From: Ampelocalamus luodianensis
Taxonomy: Eukaryota; Streptophyta; Magnoliopsida; Poales; Poaceae
Length of the DNA stretch: 64,000 bases
Reading direction: 5' to 3'
Assembly: GCA_036346255.1 (NCBI GenBank)
Contig: CM070619.1
Span: 31,068,342 to 31,132,341 of the forward strand
Shown: positions 36,607-48,120 of the stretch, piece by piece
How positions within the stretch are numbered: position 1 is the first letter of the stretch
Layout: the number at the start of each line of letters is the position of its first letter
Notes under the pieces: generated by a model
Databases searched by the model: none
Seen by the model: the letters and a program-made list of their open reading frames with translations, nothing else
Told to the model about the DNA's origin: nothing
Program-made: the position numbers and the translations under genes

Positions 36607-39073
36607 AGTAACACCCCATTTCAAAGATTGAGCACGGAATGCTACTAAAATTAAACTAAACTAAACTAAACTAAGACCAATTACAAATTTTTCGGCAATA
36701 CCTCCTTTGTATAGTCAGCTATACTGAGGTTCCAACAATTAAACATGGCATTTATCAATATCTTCATAATCAGGTTCATTCAAGCATGCAGGATAATCTC
36801 ATAAACATAACCAAAATTTGCTATTCTCATTATTACAGTTAATCTGAAACTCGAAACATCCATAAATAATTCTTAAGATTGAGTAGTAGTACGTGCATCC
36901 AAACATCTACTCCCTCCCATGCATGCGGGTCTTGCTAGTTGTACCTAAAACACATCAAAGCAAGAGTGAGCCCAAAGACTCAGCAAGTACCAACAAGGCT
37001 AAGCAAGTTATCATTCATAGCATCAACGATCCAAGATAAACAATGCACCAAAGAATAGCCTTCATGCTCATGTGAATGCAACCGATGCAATGCACCTTTT
37101 TCAACTTTATCTCTTTTCGCATTTTACCGGTAATGCGGGGTATACAACCGTCACTGTATACCCTTGGGACCAAGAGCCTATACACCACATGTATAGGGAC
37201 CTTTGCCCATCATCAGAATGATGGGGACCTCTTTTCTCATTGCCCACATTCCACGAATGTGGGGACCTCAAGCCTGTCATTGCCTGACAGGGACCTCATC
37301 TGTTTCGCTTGGTCGCAACATGACCAAGTTTCAATATGCTCAGAAATGCTTGAGTAATGCATCTACATCTTCTCATTTAACAGAATTCAACATGTACTTT
37401 GAGCATGTAAACAATAGCATCATGAGAGAACTGTAATCACAATATGCAAACACCAACGCAACTAGAGTCCTCTCAACATCATTTTCACATGGCAACAATG
37501 AACATTACACAACTCAATCATGGCAGGCAACAAGAATTCCACTAAACCCGAATACTTGCATATGAATCGACTAACCATACTACAACGTTCATATATGTAG
37601 ATTTCATACTTTTCAAACATCAATGTGTAGTGTATAACTCATAAGCTACTTCACACAAACAACACCATTCATACCACTTCAGCAATCATGATCCACACAC
37701 TTAATCATGTACCCTAACAAACAATGCCATTCAATAAAATCGATTCTATCCCTTAATGTACTTGCCTTAGCAGCGAGAACGCGGGACGTCCGAAGGAGCT
37801 GCCCTGGTTAACACCACCACCTGAATACAATTATAGAGCTCGCTAAGACAATCGTACAGGACCAACACATGGGTAAGAATGAAAACGGTCTTTCTATACT
37901 CTCTAGCGCAAAACCCCAAATTTCCAACTCCTAACTGTCAAACTGTCCCCTCAGCGGATAGCCGCGCTCTAAAAATCCATAACTTTTTCTACAGGAGTCC
38001 AAATGGAGTTTTCTTGGACATTCTGAAAAGGTAATTGGATTGCCCTTCTAAACCTAGTTGGTGAGCTCCTTTGATTCGGCCCTCTACTAACCTTACCAAG
38101 CCATATAACAGAACATCCATTTTCGCGTCAGGTTTCTGGACAGCAACACTCAAACTATCATAACTTTCTCTACATTAATCCAAATTTCGTGATCTTTAGT
38201 TTTACTGAAAGATGAGAGGATTATCTTCGTTTTTAGGTGTGGTGAGACCCTCTGAAACTCCCTTCAACTACGCACTTAGGTCAGGTTAAGACAATCTGTC
38301 AGATTATCAATCCACCAGCAGAGCAGTATTACTAATAAATTCGTAACTTTGGCTACAGAAGTCCAAATGACCTGATTCTTGTCGGAAATGAAAGATAACT
38401 AAGATATCTACAACTTTCTAGGAGAAGCCCAGACCCAAATCTGCCTCTAACCTAACAAAAAACGACAACCTTTACTGCTGCAGAAAACCTACGAACTGAG
38501 ATCCGAAAATCAGACAACCAGAATTCGACCCAAAACTATGATCAACAAGTTACCCTTGCCGAAACGGAGAGTGCACGCAGCGGATCGACGATCACCACGT
38601 TCTCCGGTTGCGAATCCTTCTTCCCTCTCCTTTCTTCTCTTCCTTCTTCCCTTCTCTTCTTTTCTCTTCCTCTTGGCCGGCCAACAAAGGAGATCCTTCT
38701 TCCATCACTTGGCCGGCAACAATGGGGACTAGGGAGGGTGCAAGGGTGGAGAGTAACCAGGAGGGAGGTTGGGGGCGCAAGGGTGGAGGAGAGGAGGGGT
38801 GGGGAAAGTGGCGGCACAAGGGGGTGGAGGGGGGAGGAAAGATGGGGGGCGGCTAGGGTTTGGGGGAGGGGGGTGGCGCCTCCCCCCCTATGGCCGGCCA
38901 GCCGCACATGGGCCTAGGCCCAAGCCCAGGTTGCCCACAAAACGCGGAAAACCCCCTCCCATTTCCTGATTTGGTGTTTTACTAAAAGAACCCTTCTCCC
39001 GATTCAATTACTCTCTCCCGATTTAATTAATTTCTCCCGACTAATCCTTTCGAATATAATTTAGGGTATTACA
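36607..39073 (-). repeat. 5' LTR of element F (about 2467 bp)
   Basis: Its left terminus is altered (cagtaacacccc for ctgtaacacccc) and its right terminus is gggtattaca at 39073, followed by ctaat. It carries the ~182-bp repeats and a GC-rich leader (38540-38940) in which purine-rich and G runs are full length. Confidence 0.88.
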
Positions 39074-39140
39074 CTAATTCTTTAGCTACATTCCAATCCC
39101 TCAAATCTCTTTTAACTGCTTCCTCCCACGTTAGTCTTGG

Positions 39141-39858
39141 TCAACCTCTGCCTCTTCTTATATTTTTAGTACGTCTTAAAATTCCACTACGTACCGGTGC
39201 CTCTGAAGGCCACCGTTGGAGATGTCCAAACCATCTCAAGCGATGTTGGACAAACTTCTCTTCAATTGGTGCTACCCCCACCCTATCATGTATATCCTCA
39301 TTGCGGATTCGATCTCGCCTTGTGTGACCACATATCCACCGCAGTATCCTCATCTCCGCTACACTCATCTTCTGTATATTTTGTCTTTTAGTCGACCAAA
39401 ATTCTGCTCCATATAGCATCGCAGGTGTGATCGCCGTCCTATAGAACTTACCCTTTAACTTTTGAGGAACTTTTTTGTCACACAGGACACCCAATGCTTG
39501 GCGCCATTTCACCCACCCCGCTCTAATCCTGTGTGGCTCACGTCTTCATCAATCTCTCCGTCTCGCTGTAGCATCAATCCCAAATATCAAAACGTGTCCT
39601 TCCTAGGCACTACTTGTCCGTCCGGCCTAACATCTCCATCATCTACCCCGGCACCACTGAAATCACACTTCATATACTCAGTTTTAGTCCTACTAAGTCT
39701 AAAACCCTTCAATTCTAGGGTATTCTGTCACATCTCCAGATTCCTATCGACACCTATCCTAATCTCATCAACTAACACTACATCATCAGCGAAAAGCATA
39801 CCAAGGGATATCTCCTGGTATGTCCCGTGTGACCACATCCATCACTAGGGCAAAAATG
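39141..39858 (-). pseudogene. LINE reverse transcriptase fragment (RTE clade)
   Basis: The minus strand from 39858 encodes the end of a LINE reverse transcriptase. The palm motif FADD is at 39793-39782, inside CMLFADDVVLVDE. Past stops and frameshifts there is a clean run from 39512 to 39141 with the family phrases YGAEFW, EMRILRWICGHTRRDRIRNE, HRLRWFGHLQRW and RSGILRRT. This enzyme copies LINE RNA at the nicked target. Only the C-terminal part is present, since the LINE is 5' truncated, and it is broken, so inactive. The RTE assignment rests on those phrases and the 3' tail. Confidence 0.85.
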
Positions 39859-39876
39859 AACTAATTAATTCCATTA

Positions 39877-41286
39877 AGGAGAAAAATTACTAACTGAATT
39901 GCCACTAGCTGATCAATCTCTTATTTGGACTCTAGACCCACTGATCATTTTGAATAAACCTCTTTCAGCAATGGTTCTTAGATTAGTTCCCTCTTTTAGC
40001 CTAGATGTTATTAACTTGATCAAAAATCCTAATCTCAACTATTTCCCATCATATTAATTCTTTGCCTAATCAAAGCATTAACAGTTTGTTATGGACATTC
40101 ATAAAAATGCTTATTTTCCATATTTGCTTGCCTCTGTTAGCTTAATGCCCAAGATTAACTAAAACACTAAACCTGCTAAGAACTTGTATTAAGAAATGCC
40201 ATTAGCCTATTATCATTTCAAGTTTTCATCTTGATATCTCCTCTGCCCATTCATCCTATTAGAAAAAAAATTGCTGAGTAAGATAGCTTGTTAACTAAGC
40301 CTTCTTACTAATTTAAGTACTCATTTATTAAGCAAAGTTTTGAGTGATCTATAAGCTAAACATAGCACTTAGCACTGATCTTCCTTTTCTGTTCATACAA
40401 CCTACAAAAGAACATCTTTATGAAATGAGGTGCTGCCAACTCAACTTCTTGTTAATTCGAACTTCAATTTGCTAATCATATTTTTGAGTGGCATTACTGT
40501 TAGTCAAAAATGGTTGTTCTTAACACCTTATAGGTGGGCCCCCATTTTCAGTGAGAGAGGGAGGAGCTCACAGAGAGAGAGCTACAGGAATAGACAAGGG
40601 AGGCTGCAGGGTGGCTTGGGCGTGGCTCATCACCGACGAGGGAGAGGCGATGAGGCAGAGGCAACCTTGTGGCATGGGCGGCTCTGTGGTGGTGCGACTA
40701 AGGTGAGCAGCGGTTGGACGTGGAGGTAACACGGTGAGGCGATGCCGGAGAGGGGGAGGGTGAAGGATAGGGTGCGCATGGGCGTGAGGGAGGTGAGGGA
40801 AGCTTACCCATGCGGTTCTCCGGGGAACAGGATGACCGAGGCGTGCCAACAATGTGAGGTGACGGCGGTGTCGGGAGGTCGTCGGTGGCGGCGACCAATA
40901 GAGGATGAGGGCACAAATGAGTTAAAGGGGGAGGTAAAGGGAAGCTATGAGGTACTCATGGAGAGAGGAATCGGCGGGAGGATTGCCGGAGGAGGCGTGG
41001 TGGCAAAAACGGTGGTTATGGCTGGAGTTGAAGAAGAAGCCAGATGTGTGGTACTCCAGTGGTGGAATCTCCAAATCGATGGAGGGGATTTGCTCCTCGA
41101 GGTGTAGGGCGCGCCGTGACCCGATTGGGGGCAGCCAAGGTTCGCTGGAGTGGCAAAAATGACGGAGAAGGATTGATGGTGCAACCATGGATGAGAAATG
41201 GCATTCGGTTCATGGAGCTCGATTGAGCTCGAGGAGGAAAGGAAATAAAGTGGGAGAGGCGGGAGGGAGGCCATGATGCGGGGTGC
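39877..41286. other. X-like AT-rich then GC-rich segment (LTR leader)
   Basis: 39877-40530 is AT-rich with no gene. 40540-41286 is GC-rich and parallels X3 at 56930-57650: both have a gagagagggag...gctacagg start, a ggaatcgg..ggaggattgccggaggaggcg-like stretch, a tttgctcctcg phrase and a gaggccatga-like end. It is probably the promoter/leader part of an X-family LTR, possibly the right half of X1. Overlapping open frames here come from GC richness, not from a protein I recognise. Confidence 0.45.
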
Positions 41287-41539
41287 CCGATCTTCTCAAT
41301 GTACCCACACATTGATAACTTGTGTATCCTAACGAACCGCTAGCTGATCCCCCGCACCAATGCACGAACTTGCAGCTTTTGCAAAATTCACCCAAACACA
41401 CACCTGATTGGATCCTCGCTAACCACGAAGCGAAGATCGTCGAACCCTCAATTTCGAATGGAAAAGAAAGAACGACCCCTTGTTCTGAATGCCCAAATCC
41501 CGTTGTTTTGGCTATGAGCACAACAGGAGAAATGGGGGT

Positions 41540-42667
41540 CTATCCCTCTATATAGTCTTGGCCAGTGACATTGAACATATAACTAACGCCAAAGTCATCT
41601 CTAGGCAGCTTGATCTCGTATGCATTGTCGTTAATCTTCGCAAGTACCTTGAAAGGTCCATCTCCTCTTGGTAGCAGCTTTGACTTGCGACGTTCTGGAA
41701 AGCGATCCTTGCGATAGTGTACCCACACAACATCGCTTGGTTGAAACAGCACCTTCTTTCTTCTCTTGTTCGCCTTCTCAGCATAATACTTTGTCTTCTC
41801 CTCAATTTTAGCCTTCGTCTTCAAATGCAATTGCTTCACAAAATCAGCTCGTTTGGAAGCCTCCATATTAGCACGATCTGAAAGTGGCAGTGGCAATAAA
41901 TCCAGTGCCGTAATTGGCTTAAAGCCATATACCACCTCAAACGGACACAGCTGCATAGTGGAGTGCACAGCCCGGTTGTAAGCGAATTCCACGCGTGGCA
42001 AACAATCCTCCCACTCATGCAGGTTCTTCTTTATCGTGGCTCGTAGTAGCATGGAGAGTGTTCGGTTGACCACCTTCGTTTGACCATCAGTTTGGGCATG
42101 ACAATTTGTGCCGAATAACAACTTCGTCCCAAATTTGCCCCACAATGTCTTCCAGAAGTAGCTCATGAACTTCACATCACGGTCTGAGACAATGGTTTGT
42201 GGAACACCATGAAGTCGTATGATCTCCCTGGAAAACAAGTCAGCAACATGCGACATATCGTCACTCTTGTGGCACGGAATGAAATATGACATCTTAGAAA
42301 AATGATCCATAACCACAAATATAGAATCCATTCCCCTCTTAGTTCTTGGTAGCTCCAAAACAAAATCCATGCTAATATCTTCCCAAGGAACATTAGGAAT
42401 GAGTAAAGGAGTGTACAAACTGTGTGGATTCAACTTTGATTTAGCCTTGTGACAAGTAATACAATGTTGGATAAACCTGTCCACATCTCGTCTCATCTTT
42501 GGCCAATAGAAGTGGTCGCTCAACATCAACGTCTTTTCACACACAAAATAGCCCATCAAACCACCTGCATGTGCTTCTTGCAACAAAAACAAACGAATGG
42601 ACGATTCTAGAAAACATAACTTATTAGCACAAAAAAGGAACCCATCATGAATGTCAACCTTTCCCAT
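41540..42667 (-). pseudogene. pol: Gypsy integrase, inactivated
   Basis: The frame covers the zinc-binding N-terminus (EAHAGGLMGYF...HFYWPKMRRDVDRF...HCITCHKAK), the catalytic core (ISMDFVLELP, TIVSDRDVKF, NCHAQTDGQTKVVNRT) and the C-terminal part ending FNVTGQDYIEG. Integrase joins retrotransposon cDNA to the genome. The catalytic Glu of the DDE triad, normally DGQTE, is Lys here (codon 42074-42076, GAG to AAG), and a zinc-ligand His (GHF in relatives) is Tyr (GYF). No chromodomain follows. The frame is otherwise long and open for 375 codons, but the enzyme should be dead. Confidence 0.88.
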
Positions 42668-42959
42668 CTATGCATTTGGAGTAAGGAATCAAAAAATCAT
42701 GATCAGCTACATACAAATCACGCAAACTTTCTAATCCAGGAACTTGGATGCCTACTTGAGTCAATGGCACGCTTTTCCTAGATAAAGCATCAGCAACCAC
42801 ATTGTCCTTCCCCTTTTTATATTTCACAATGTATGGAAAATATTCGATGAATTCTACCCATTTGGCATGTCTACGGTTCAGGTTTCCTTAGCCCTTCAAA
42901 TACTTCAATGCCTCATGATCAGAATGAATAATTAACTCTTTAGGCTATAAATAGTGTTG

Positions 42960-43307
42960 TCAAGTTTCTAAAGCACGCACTAACGCATTAAGCTCTTTAT
43001 CATAGACCGGATAATTCAATTGAGCACCATTCGGCTTCTCGCTAAAATAAGCTACCGGCATACCTTCTTGCACTAAAACACCGCCAATACCCATTCCACT
43101 AGCATCACACACAATTTCAAAAAAAATTGTGAAATCAGGTAAAACGAGCAACGGTGCTTCAGTCAAGTGTTTCTTAAGTTCAGCACTCTTTTTAGTAAGT
43201 TCATTCAATGGGACAGAGACAGTGCTAAAATCCTTCACAAAGCGCTGATAAAAACCAGCGAGACCATGAAAGCTTCTAATCGACTTACGTTTATACAAGT
43301 TGGCCAA
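42960..43307 (-). pseudogene. pol: Gypsy RT connection and RNase H fragment
   Basis: Recognisable phrases are SIRSFHGLAGFYQRFVKDFS (RT thumb/connection), PLNELTKK, then RNase H-like FFEIVCDASGMGIGGVLVQE and PVAYFSEKPNGAQLNYPVYD. RNase H removes the RNA template during cDNA synthesis. The frame stops at TGA 42960-42962, where relatives have Trp (ALETW). Downstream in-frame text (IIHSDHEALKYL, then DNVVADALSRK) continues at 42670-42950 with another Trp-to-stop change. It is a separate reading frame from the RT piece. Confidence 0.8.
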
Positions 43308-43399
43308 TTTTTAATTGCTTCAATTTTAGATTCATCTACTTCAACTCCTTGCGCAGAAACAACATAGCCCAAAAAAATTACAGGATCTTTGCAAAATGT

Positions 43400-43978
43400 T
43401 CACTTCGCTAGGTTACCAAACAGCTTAACATCGCGTAAAATTTGTAGAACTTGTCTAATATGGTCAATGTGTTCACAACTGTAAATTAGAATATCATCAA
43501 AATATAAAACTACGAATTTACCAATCAAATGTCTTAAAACATGATTCATTAAACGCATGAATGTACTAGGCGCGTTAGTTAAACCAAATGGCATTACCAA
43601 CCACTCATACAAACCAAATTTGGTTTTAAAGGTTGTTCTCCACTCATCCCCTTTGTGCATCCTAATTTGATGGTAACCACTACGCAAATCTATTTTAGAG
43701 AAGATAACAGCACCACTCAATTCATCTAGCATATCATCTAAGCGAGGAATAGGATGATGATATTGAATAATGATATTATTAATCACTCTACAATCTACGC
43801 ACATACGCCATGCACCATCTTTCTTAGGAACTAAAATAACAGGAACAGCACAAGGGCTTAAGCTTTCACGAACATACCCTTTGGATAGAAGCTCTTGTAT
43901 TTGTTTCTTAATTTCCATTGTTTCCTCAGGGTTGGTGCGATATGGTGGTAGATAGGGGAGCAACGCTCCTGGAATCAA
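43400..43978 (-). pseudogene. pol: Gypsy reverse transcriptase domain
   Basis: The frame shows the family order: GYVRESLSPCAVPVILVPKK, MCVDCRVINN, FSKIDLRSGYHQIRM, FGLYEWLVMPFGLTNAPSTF and the catalytic YFDDILIYS box (YFDD at 43504-43493). This is the polymerase that copies element RNA into DNA. It ends at TGA 43402-43400 where relatives have Cys (NLxKCTFC); in the same frame CKDPVIFLGYVVSAQGVEVD follows. The catalytic Asp pair is intact, but the domain is cut off from protease and RNase H by stops. Confidence 0.88.
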
Positions 43979-44053
43979 GTCGATCTTATATTTGATCTCG
44001 CGAATTGGTGGTAGCCCAGCTGGTACCTCCTATGGAAACACGTCACTGAATTC

Positions 44054-44809
44054 CTACAAAATATGAGCAACACCACTAGAAAGGGAAGTTAAGTCATTAG
44101 CAGCAAGTAATGCATCCTTGTACACAAGTACAAAGTGCACCAGATTGGGATTCTCACTCAGCTCTCCAATTTCTAATTTGGAGGCTATCATCACTAACTT
44201 GTTCTCTCCCTCACTTTTCTTTTCACCACTCTGATTTGGCTTGTGGCGCTCACTCACCGAAGGTGGAATCACTCTATTCTTACCTCTTTCACTCACACTC
44301 TCTGCTTTTGCCCCCGTCTTTTGCATAGAATCATTTATAATTTCAGCAGGAGTAAATGGTTTTAACAACACATCCTTGTTGTTCCACTTGGATTTGTAGC
44401 AATTGTTGTGCCCATCATGTATGGCAACATGATCATATTGCCATGGTCTACCCAGCAGTAGATGGTAAACAGTCATAGGGACAACATCATAGTCAACGGT
44501 ATCACGGTAAGTGCCAATCTGAAACTGTATACGCACCATGTTGGTCACCTTCACCTCTCCATTCTCACTTAACCACTGTACATGGTAAGGATGAGGATGT
44601 GGAATAAACTTCAGTCCTAGCTTGGTGTATAATTCTTGGCTCGCCAAATTGTGACAACTACCACCGTCAATTATCACTTTGCATGCTTTCCCTTTCCCAC
44701 TTGTGCGCAGGTTTGAAATAGGTTGCATCGCTGTTCCATAGATGGTTTGGGCGGCACACTTAACACCTTTTGCATGCAAATCACTATAGGCAGATTGACA
44801 GCGCTGCAC
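44054..44809 (-). pseudogene. pol: Gypsy protease region
   Basis: The retropepsin-like aspartic protease motif is CKVIIDGGSCHNLAS (DGGS at 44668-44657), followed about 80 residues later by YHLLLGRPWQYDH. The protease cleaves the Gag-Pol precursor. A hydrophilic linker follows (ERGKNRVIPPSVSER). The frame ends with TAG at 44056-44054 where the RT side continues as EFSDVF, which looks like a CAG-to-TAG change. Upstream the frame is interrupted at 44810 by X2. Confidence 0.82.
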
Positions 44810-47298
44810 ATGTGAGGACCCGGGGTATTTAACTCGTAATACTTAACCTTCAATTGGTTCTAGTATTACCAATCAAATATCCTAAGCCTCGATGGACATG
44901 TGTCTCCCAGAATTGCAGCACACATACATCTTTACAAAATCATGCATCATTTCCATACATCATACAATACCAAGTCTAGCAAAAGACATACAATATATAG
45001 AGTTATTACAAAAGAGCCGACCGGCCAAATGACATTAGAGTAACATATAACAGCAGAAGCAAAGACGCCATAAGATGGCTATAAACAAAAACCAACCAGT
45101 TAGCCATAACCCACAAGGCAACCGACCGGGCCGCCAAGCTAGTCGCACCCACCGCAGCAAAACTCACAGAAGTCGATCCCTTGGGGATCCACTTCCTCCT
45201 CTGCAACAACAAAGCAATGCAGTTGAGTACAAAAATGTACTCGCAAGACTTATGAGTAACAAGCCTATACATAGCTACATAGAAGCTGAAACAAATGAGA
45301 TGGTTATATGGTTAATTGGACGCATAAAGCAATTTTCATTTTCAATAATGTAATAGATTGAAGGCAATTTGTCAAATCTGTTTGTAATCATTGAACTAAC
45401 AGCAAGGTAGCCATAATTAACATAAGTAACCACCTAGAGGTGACTAACCCAATAGCTACCACAACATAGCACGAATTACCCATTCGTACCACCCAAGTTC
45501 AAGTTTCAGTGAAAAGGTTATAGTCTAACTCTTGAAAGACCTCCCCAAGCGTGTCCATAACCTAGGACGAGGCTATTCGAATAGTTTGAAACCCTGCAGG
45601 GGTGTACCAATGTACCCACACTTCAAACGGCCTTTAATCCACAAGATTAGCACACTTCCAAAGGTATGCCGGCACGGCTAAGTCCTACGAGACGTTTCCA
45701 ATATTGTGTATCAACTACGAGCCGCTCGTATGAATAGAAACACATACGCTACATTGTAAAGCCGAAAGTCAACTACCCACCAGGGGTAAAGTTTTCGGAC
45801 AAATACAATGCTCCCAAACATCTTCCCTCCTACACAACCTCCAATGACTCGGAGCTAACACACGCCAAAGTACTAAGTCAAGAGAGGTCACATACCCTCT
45901 AGTGTGGTTAGCACGCAAGAATGTTTGGTTCAGTGTAACAAGATGTTCGGTCCTTGTTGACTCGGGCACCATTCCAGTCACACCGAAAAGCACACCATCT
46001 TACCATTGTGCCCAAGTCTAAAATATTTTATTTTCAGTTTTAGTTTTTTCAATTAAGCATAGCACAAGGTGCTGAAAATAAAGTCATAATAAGCTTTTGT
46101 GTGATCAAGGTTATTTACTAAGTCGACAACCACCCAATTCTACCGATAGCTAAGCATGACTAAGCAACATTAACTTGAAAAGTACTAAGTGACAAGGGCT
46201 CATCCAACGAACCCTAAATCACAGCAAAATAATCCTAGGCTCAGTAGTAGAGGATAAACATTGCCTATAGATTATGCATCTAATGGGTCAACTAATTGAC
46301 AATAGTTTAACACAAGATAGCAATGCATACGTAGAATTTGCAAACAACATATTAGACTTTGAAAATAATAGGAGCACTATAATCAAATGATGCTACATCT
46401 GCTTGCCTTGCTGGTAGCTCTCTTGCTGCAGAGGTTCACTCTCGGGCACAACAAATTCTTCGGAACCTAAAACAAGAACGCGAAAATCCAATAAGAACGA
46501 AGAACACCAAAAGAGACTCAAAAACCAAATTTATCCAAATTCTATGAAATTTACACAGCAGCAAGGTCATTATTTTAAATGAATTTAGCAACAAGAATCA
46601 TTCAATTTGGACTAAGTATGCAAAAGTTATAGGCTAAACAATTCCTTTCAGCTAGACAATTGAAATTAAATTGTTTTCTATTACTGTTCATGGCACAATT
46701 TTCTAGAAAGTTTTAGAACCTGAAATTTTTATGGTAGGTAGAACATGGCATTCTAAGAACAGAAAAATTAAATTTACTTCATTTGGAGTTAAATTGAATT
46801 ACTTATGATTTTTCTAAGTTGTGAAACTAGGGCATATCATTTTTCAGAGGCATAGACATGAACAAAACCTATTCTATATTAAAGTACATTATCAGAGGAA
46901 TTTAACAGATTTTAGTTTGCTCAATTTAGAGCTACAGAGAATTACTTATGAATTTAACAAGTTTTAATGAATTTCTAGAACAATAATTAATGCTAGAGCA
47001 AGTTAATTCAACCTATACAATTTTCTGGTATAGAATAGTGTCTACACACATTTTTAGATTAAAGTTTAGTTAAACAAAATTTAACACAATTGGAATCACC
47101 TAAAATGGAGCTAAAATGAATTAGTTATGAAATTTTGAAGTTTAATACTGTTTTCAGTTGGCAAATAAAAGCTTACCGGAATTAAATCAAATACAACTAA
47201 ATGGAAAAGACGTGGATGGATGTGGGCCGTCGATTGCGAATAGAACGGCCCAAATGCGAGGGCCGAACGTAACGCGCACAGTGCCACACACCACCAAC

Positions 47299-47317
47299 CG
47301 TTGGATTAGATCCAACG
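47299..47317. repeat. Hairpin with CGTTGGAT arms, copy 1 in X2
   Basis: Arms CGTTGGAT (47299-47306) and ATCCAACG (47310-47317) flank a 3-nt loop. The same arms recur at 47506-47539 and 49213-49232. Confidence 0.7.
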
Positions 47318-47505
47318 ATCCACAGCGGGGGAGGTGCTTGGCGGTCTGAACGTTCCAATGAACGTAGGCCACAGATCTAAAGATGGACGGCTGACAGGGA
47401 GAGTTCCGGTTGGAGGTCCGAATGTTCACGCCATCAGAGCCATAGATCTAGAAATGAACTGCGAAAAGAGATCGGAACATTAGAACTCCGAAAGCGCTGA
47501 GGAGG

Positions 47506-47539
47506 TCTGGACCGTTGGATCTAAATCCAACGGTCCAGA
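47506..47539. repeat. Perfect 15-bp hairpin in X2, copy 2
   Basis: Arms TCTGGACCGTTGGAT (47506-47520) and ATCCAACGGTCCAGA (47525-47539) flank the loop CTAA with no mismatch. Confidence 0.8.
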
Positions 47540-48120
47540 GCTGCAGAGGAGGTCCTAAAGTTAAAGATCTATAAGAGGAGGTCCTGAATGGCTTAGATCT
47601 CCAAGGGGAGATCCTAGACGGTCAAGATTTCCTCGGAGGAGGTCCTGGGCGACAAGATCTAAAAGAGGGGAGGTTCTGGACGACCAACATCTACCAGAGG
47701 AGGTTCTGGACGGTCAAGATTCCCAACGGGAGGTCCTCAATGGTAAGGTCTAAAGGAGGGGAGGTCTCGGACGGCTTAGATCTCCATGGGGAGGTCCTGA
47801 ATGGTCAAGATCTACCCAGGGGTGGTCCTAGAGGTTAAGATGCGAGAGGAGGGAGGTCCTGAGGTTTTCTTTACAAAAGACCAAGGGGTGGTCTTTTGCA
47901 AAGAGGTCCCCAAGGGTGGTTTTCACAAAAATGACCACGGGGGTGGTCTTTTCGCACAGGGGTGATCCTAACGGTCAAGATTAAAACCAAAGAGGTCCTT
48001 AACGGTCAAGATCTAAGCTAGGGGATGTCCTGACAACTAAGGTTTCACAAAGGGAAAATCAACGGTTAAGAGCAATCCCACAGAGATCTTTAACGGCTAA
48101 GATTACACCTAAAAGGTCCT
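47540..48120. repeat. Degenerate tandem minisatellite in X2
   Basis: A unit of roughly 40-45 bp, with the theme gaggtcctg-gacggtcaagatcta-, is repeated many times with small changes. Clear copies start near 47563, 47634, 47671, 47732 and 47790. The last part (47860-48000) drifts to ggggtggtctttt variants. Confidence 0.65.

Larger units (their letters stand above)
29904..39073 (-). mobile_element. Element F: complete non-coding LTR retrotransposon (9.2 kb)
   Basis: LTRs are 29904-32355 and 36607-39073, with a purine tract at 32356-32368, a primer site at 36593-36603 (gctcgatacca on the plus strand) and 4.2 kb of internal DNA. The 5-bp duplication CTAAT is perfect (29899-29903 and 39074-39078). 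No gag or pol motif is found, so it is non-autonomous. The left LTR shows collapsed homopolymers and altered CAG/CTG sites relative to the right one. F interrupts the LINE and is among the youngest insertions here. Confidence 0.9.
41287..44810 (-). mobile_element. Element G: degenerate Ty3/gypsy retrotransposon, pol part
   Basis: On the minus strand the domain order is protease, reverse transcriptase, RNase H, integrase, with integrase last, which is the Ty3/gypsy order. The gag zinc knuckle lies at 49843-50063, displaced by X2. The segment 41287-41539 follows the integrase stop; I recognise no LTR there. Every domain is separated by stops, and many lesions are G-to-A or C-to-T. G is an old insertion. 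Confidence 0.85.

Noticed and set aside
40430..41312. Cluster of overlapping frames of 60-121 codons
   Set aside because: GC-rich X-family LTR leader with few stops on any frame; the related block at 56930-57670 does not keep the same frames.
42670..42950. Gap between RNase H and integrase as a separate feature
   Set aside because: In-frame remnants (IIHSDHEALKYL, DNVVADALSRK) show it is just the stop-broken continuation of the same pol, already covered.
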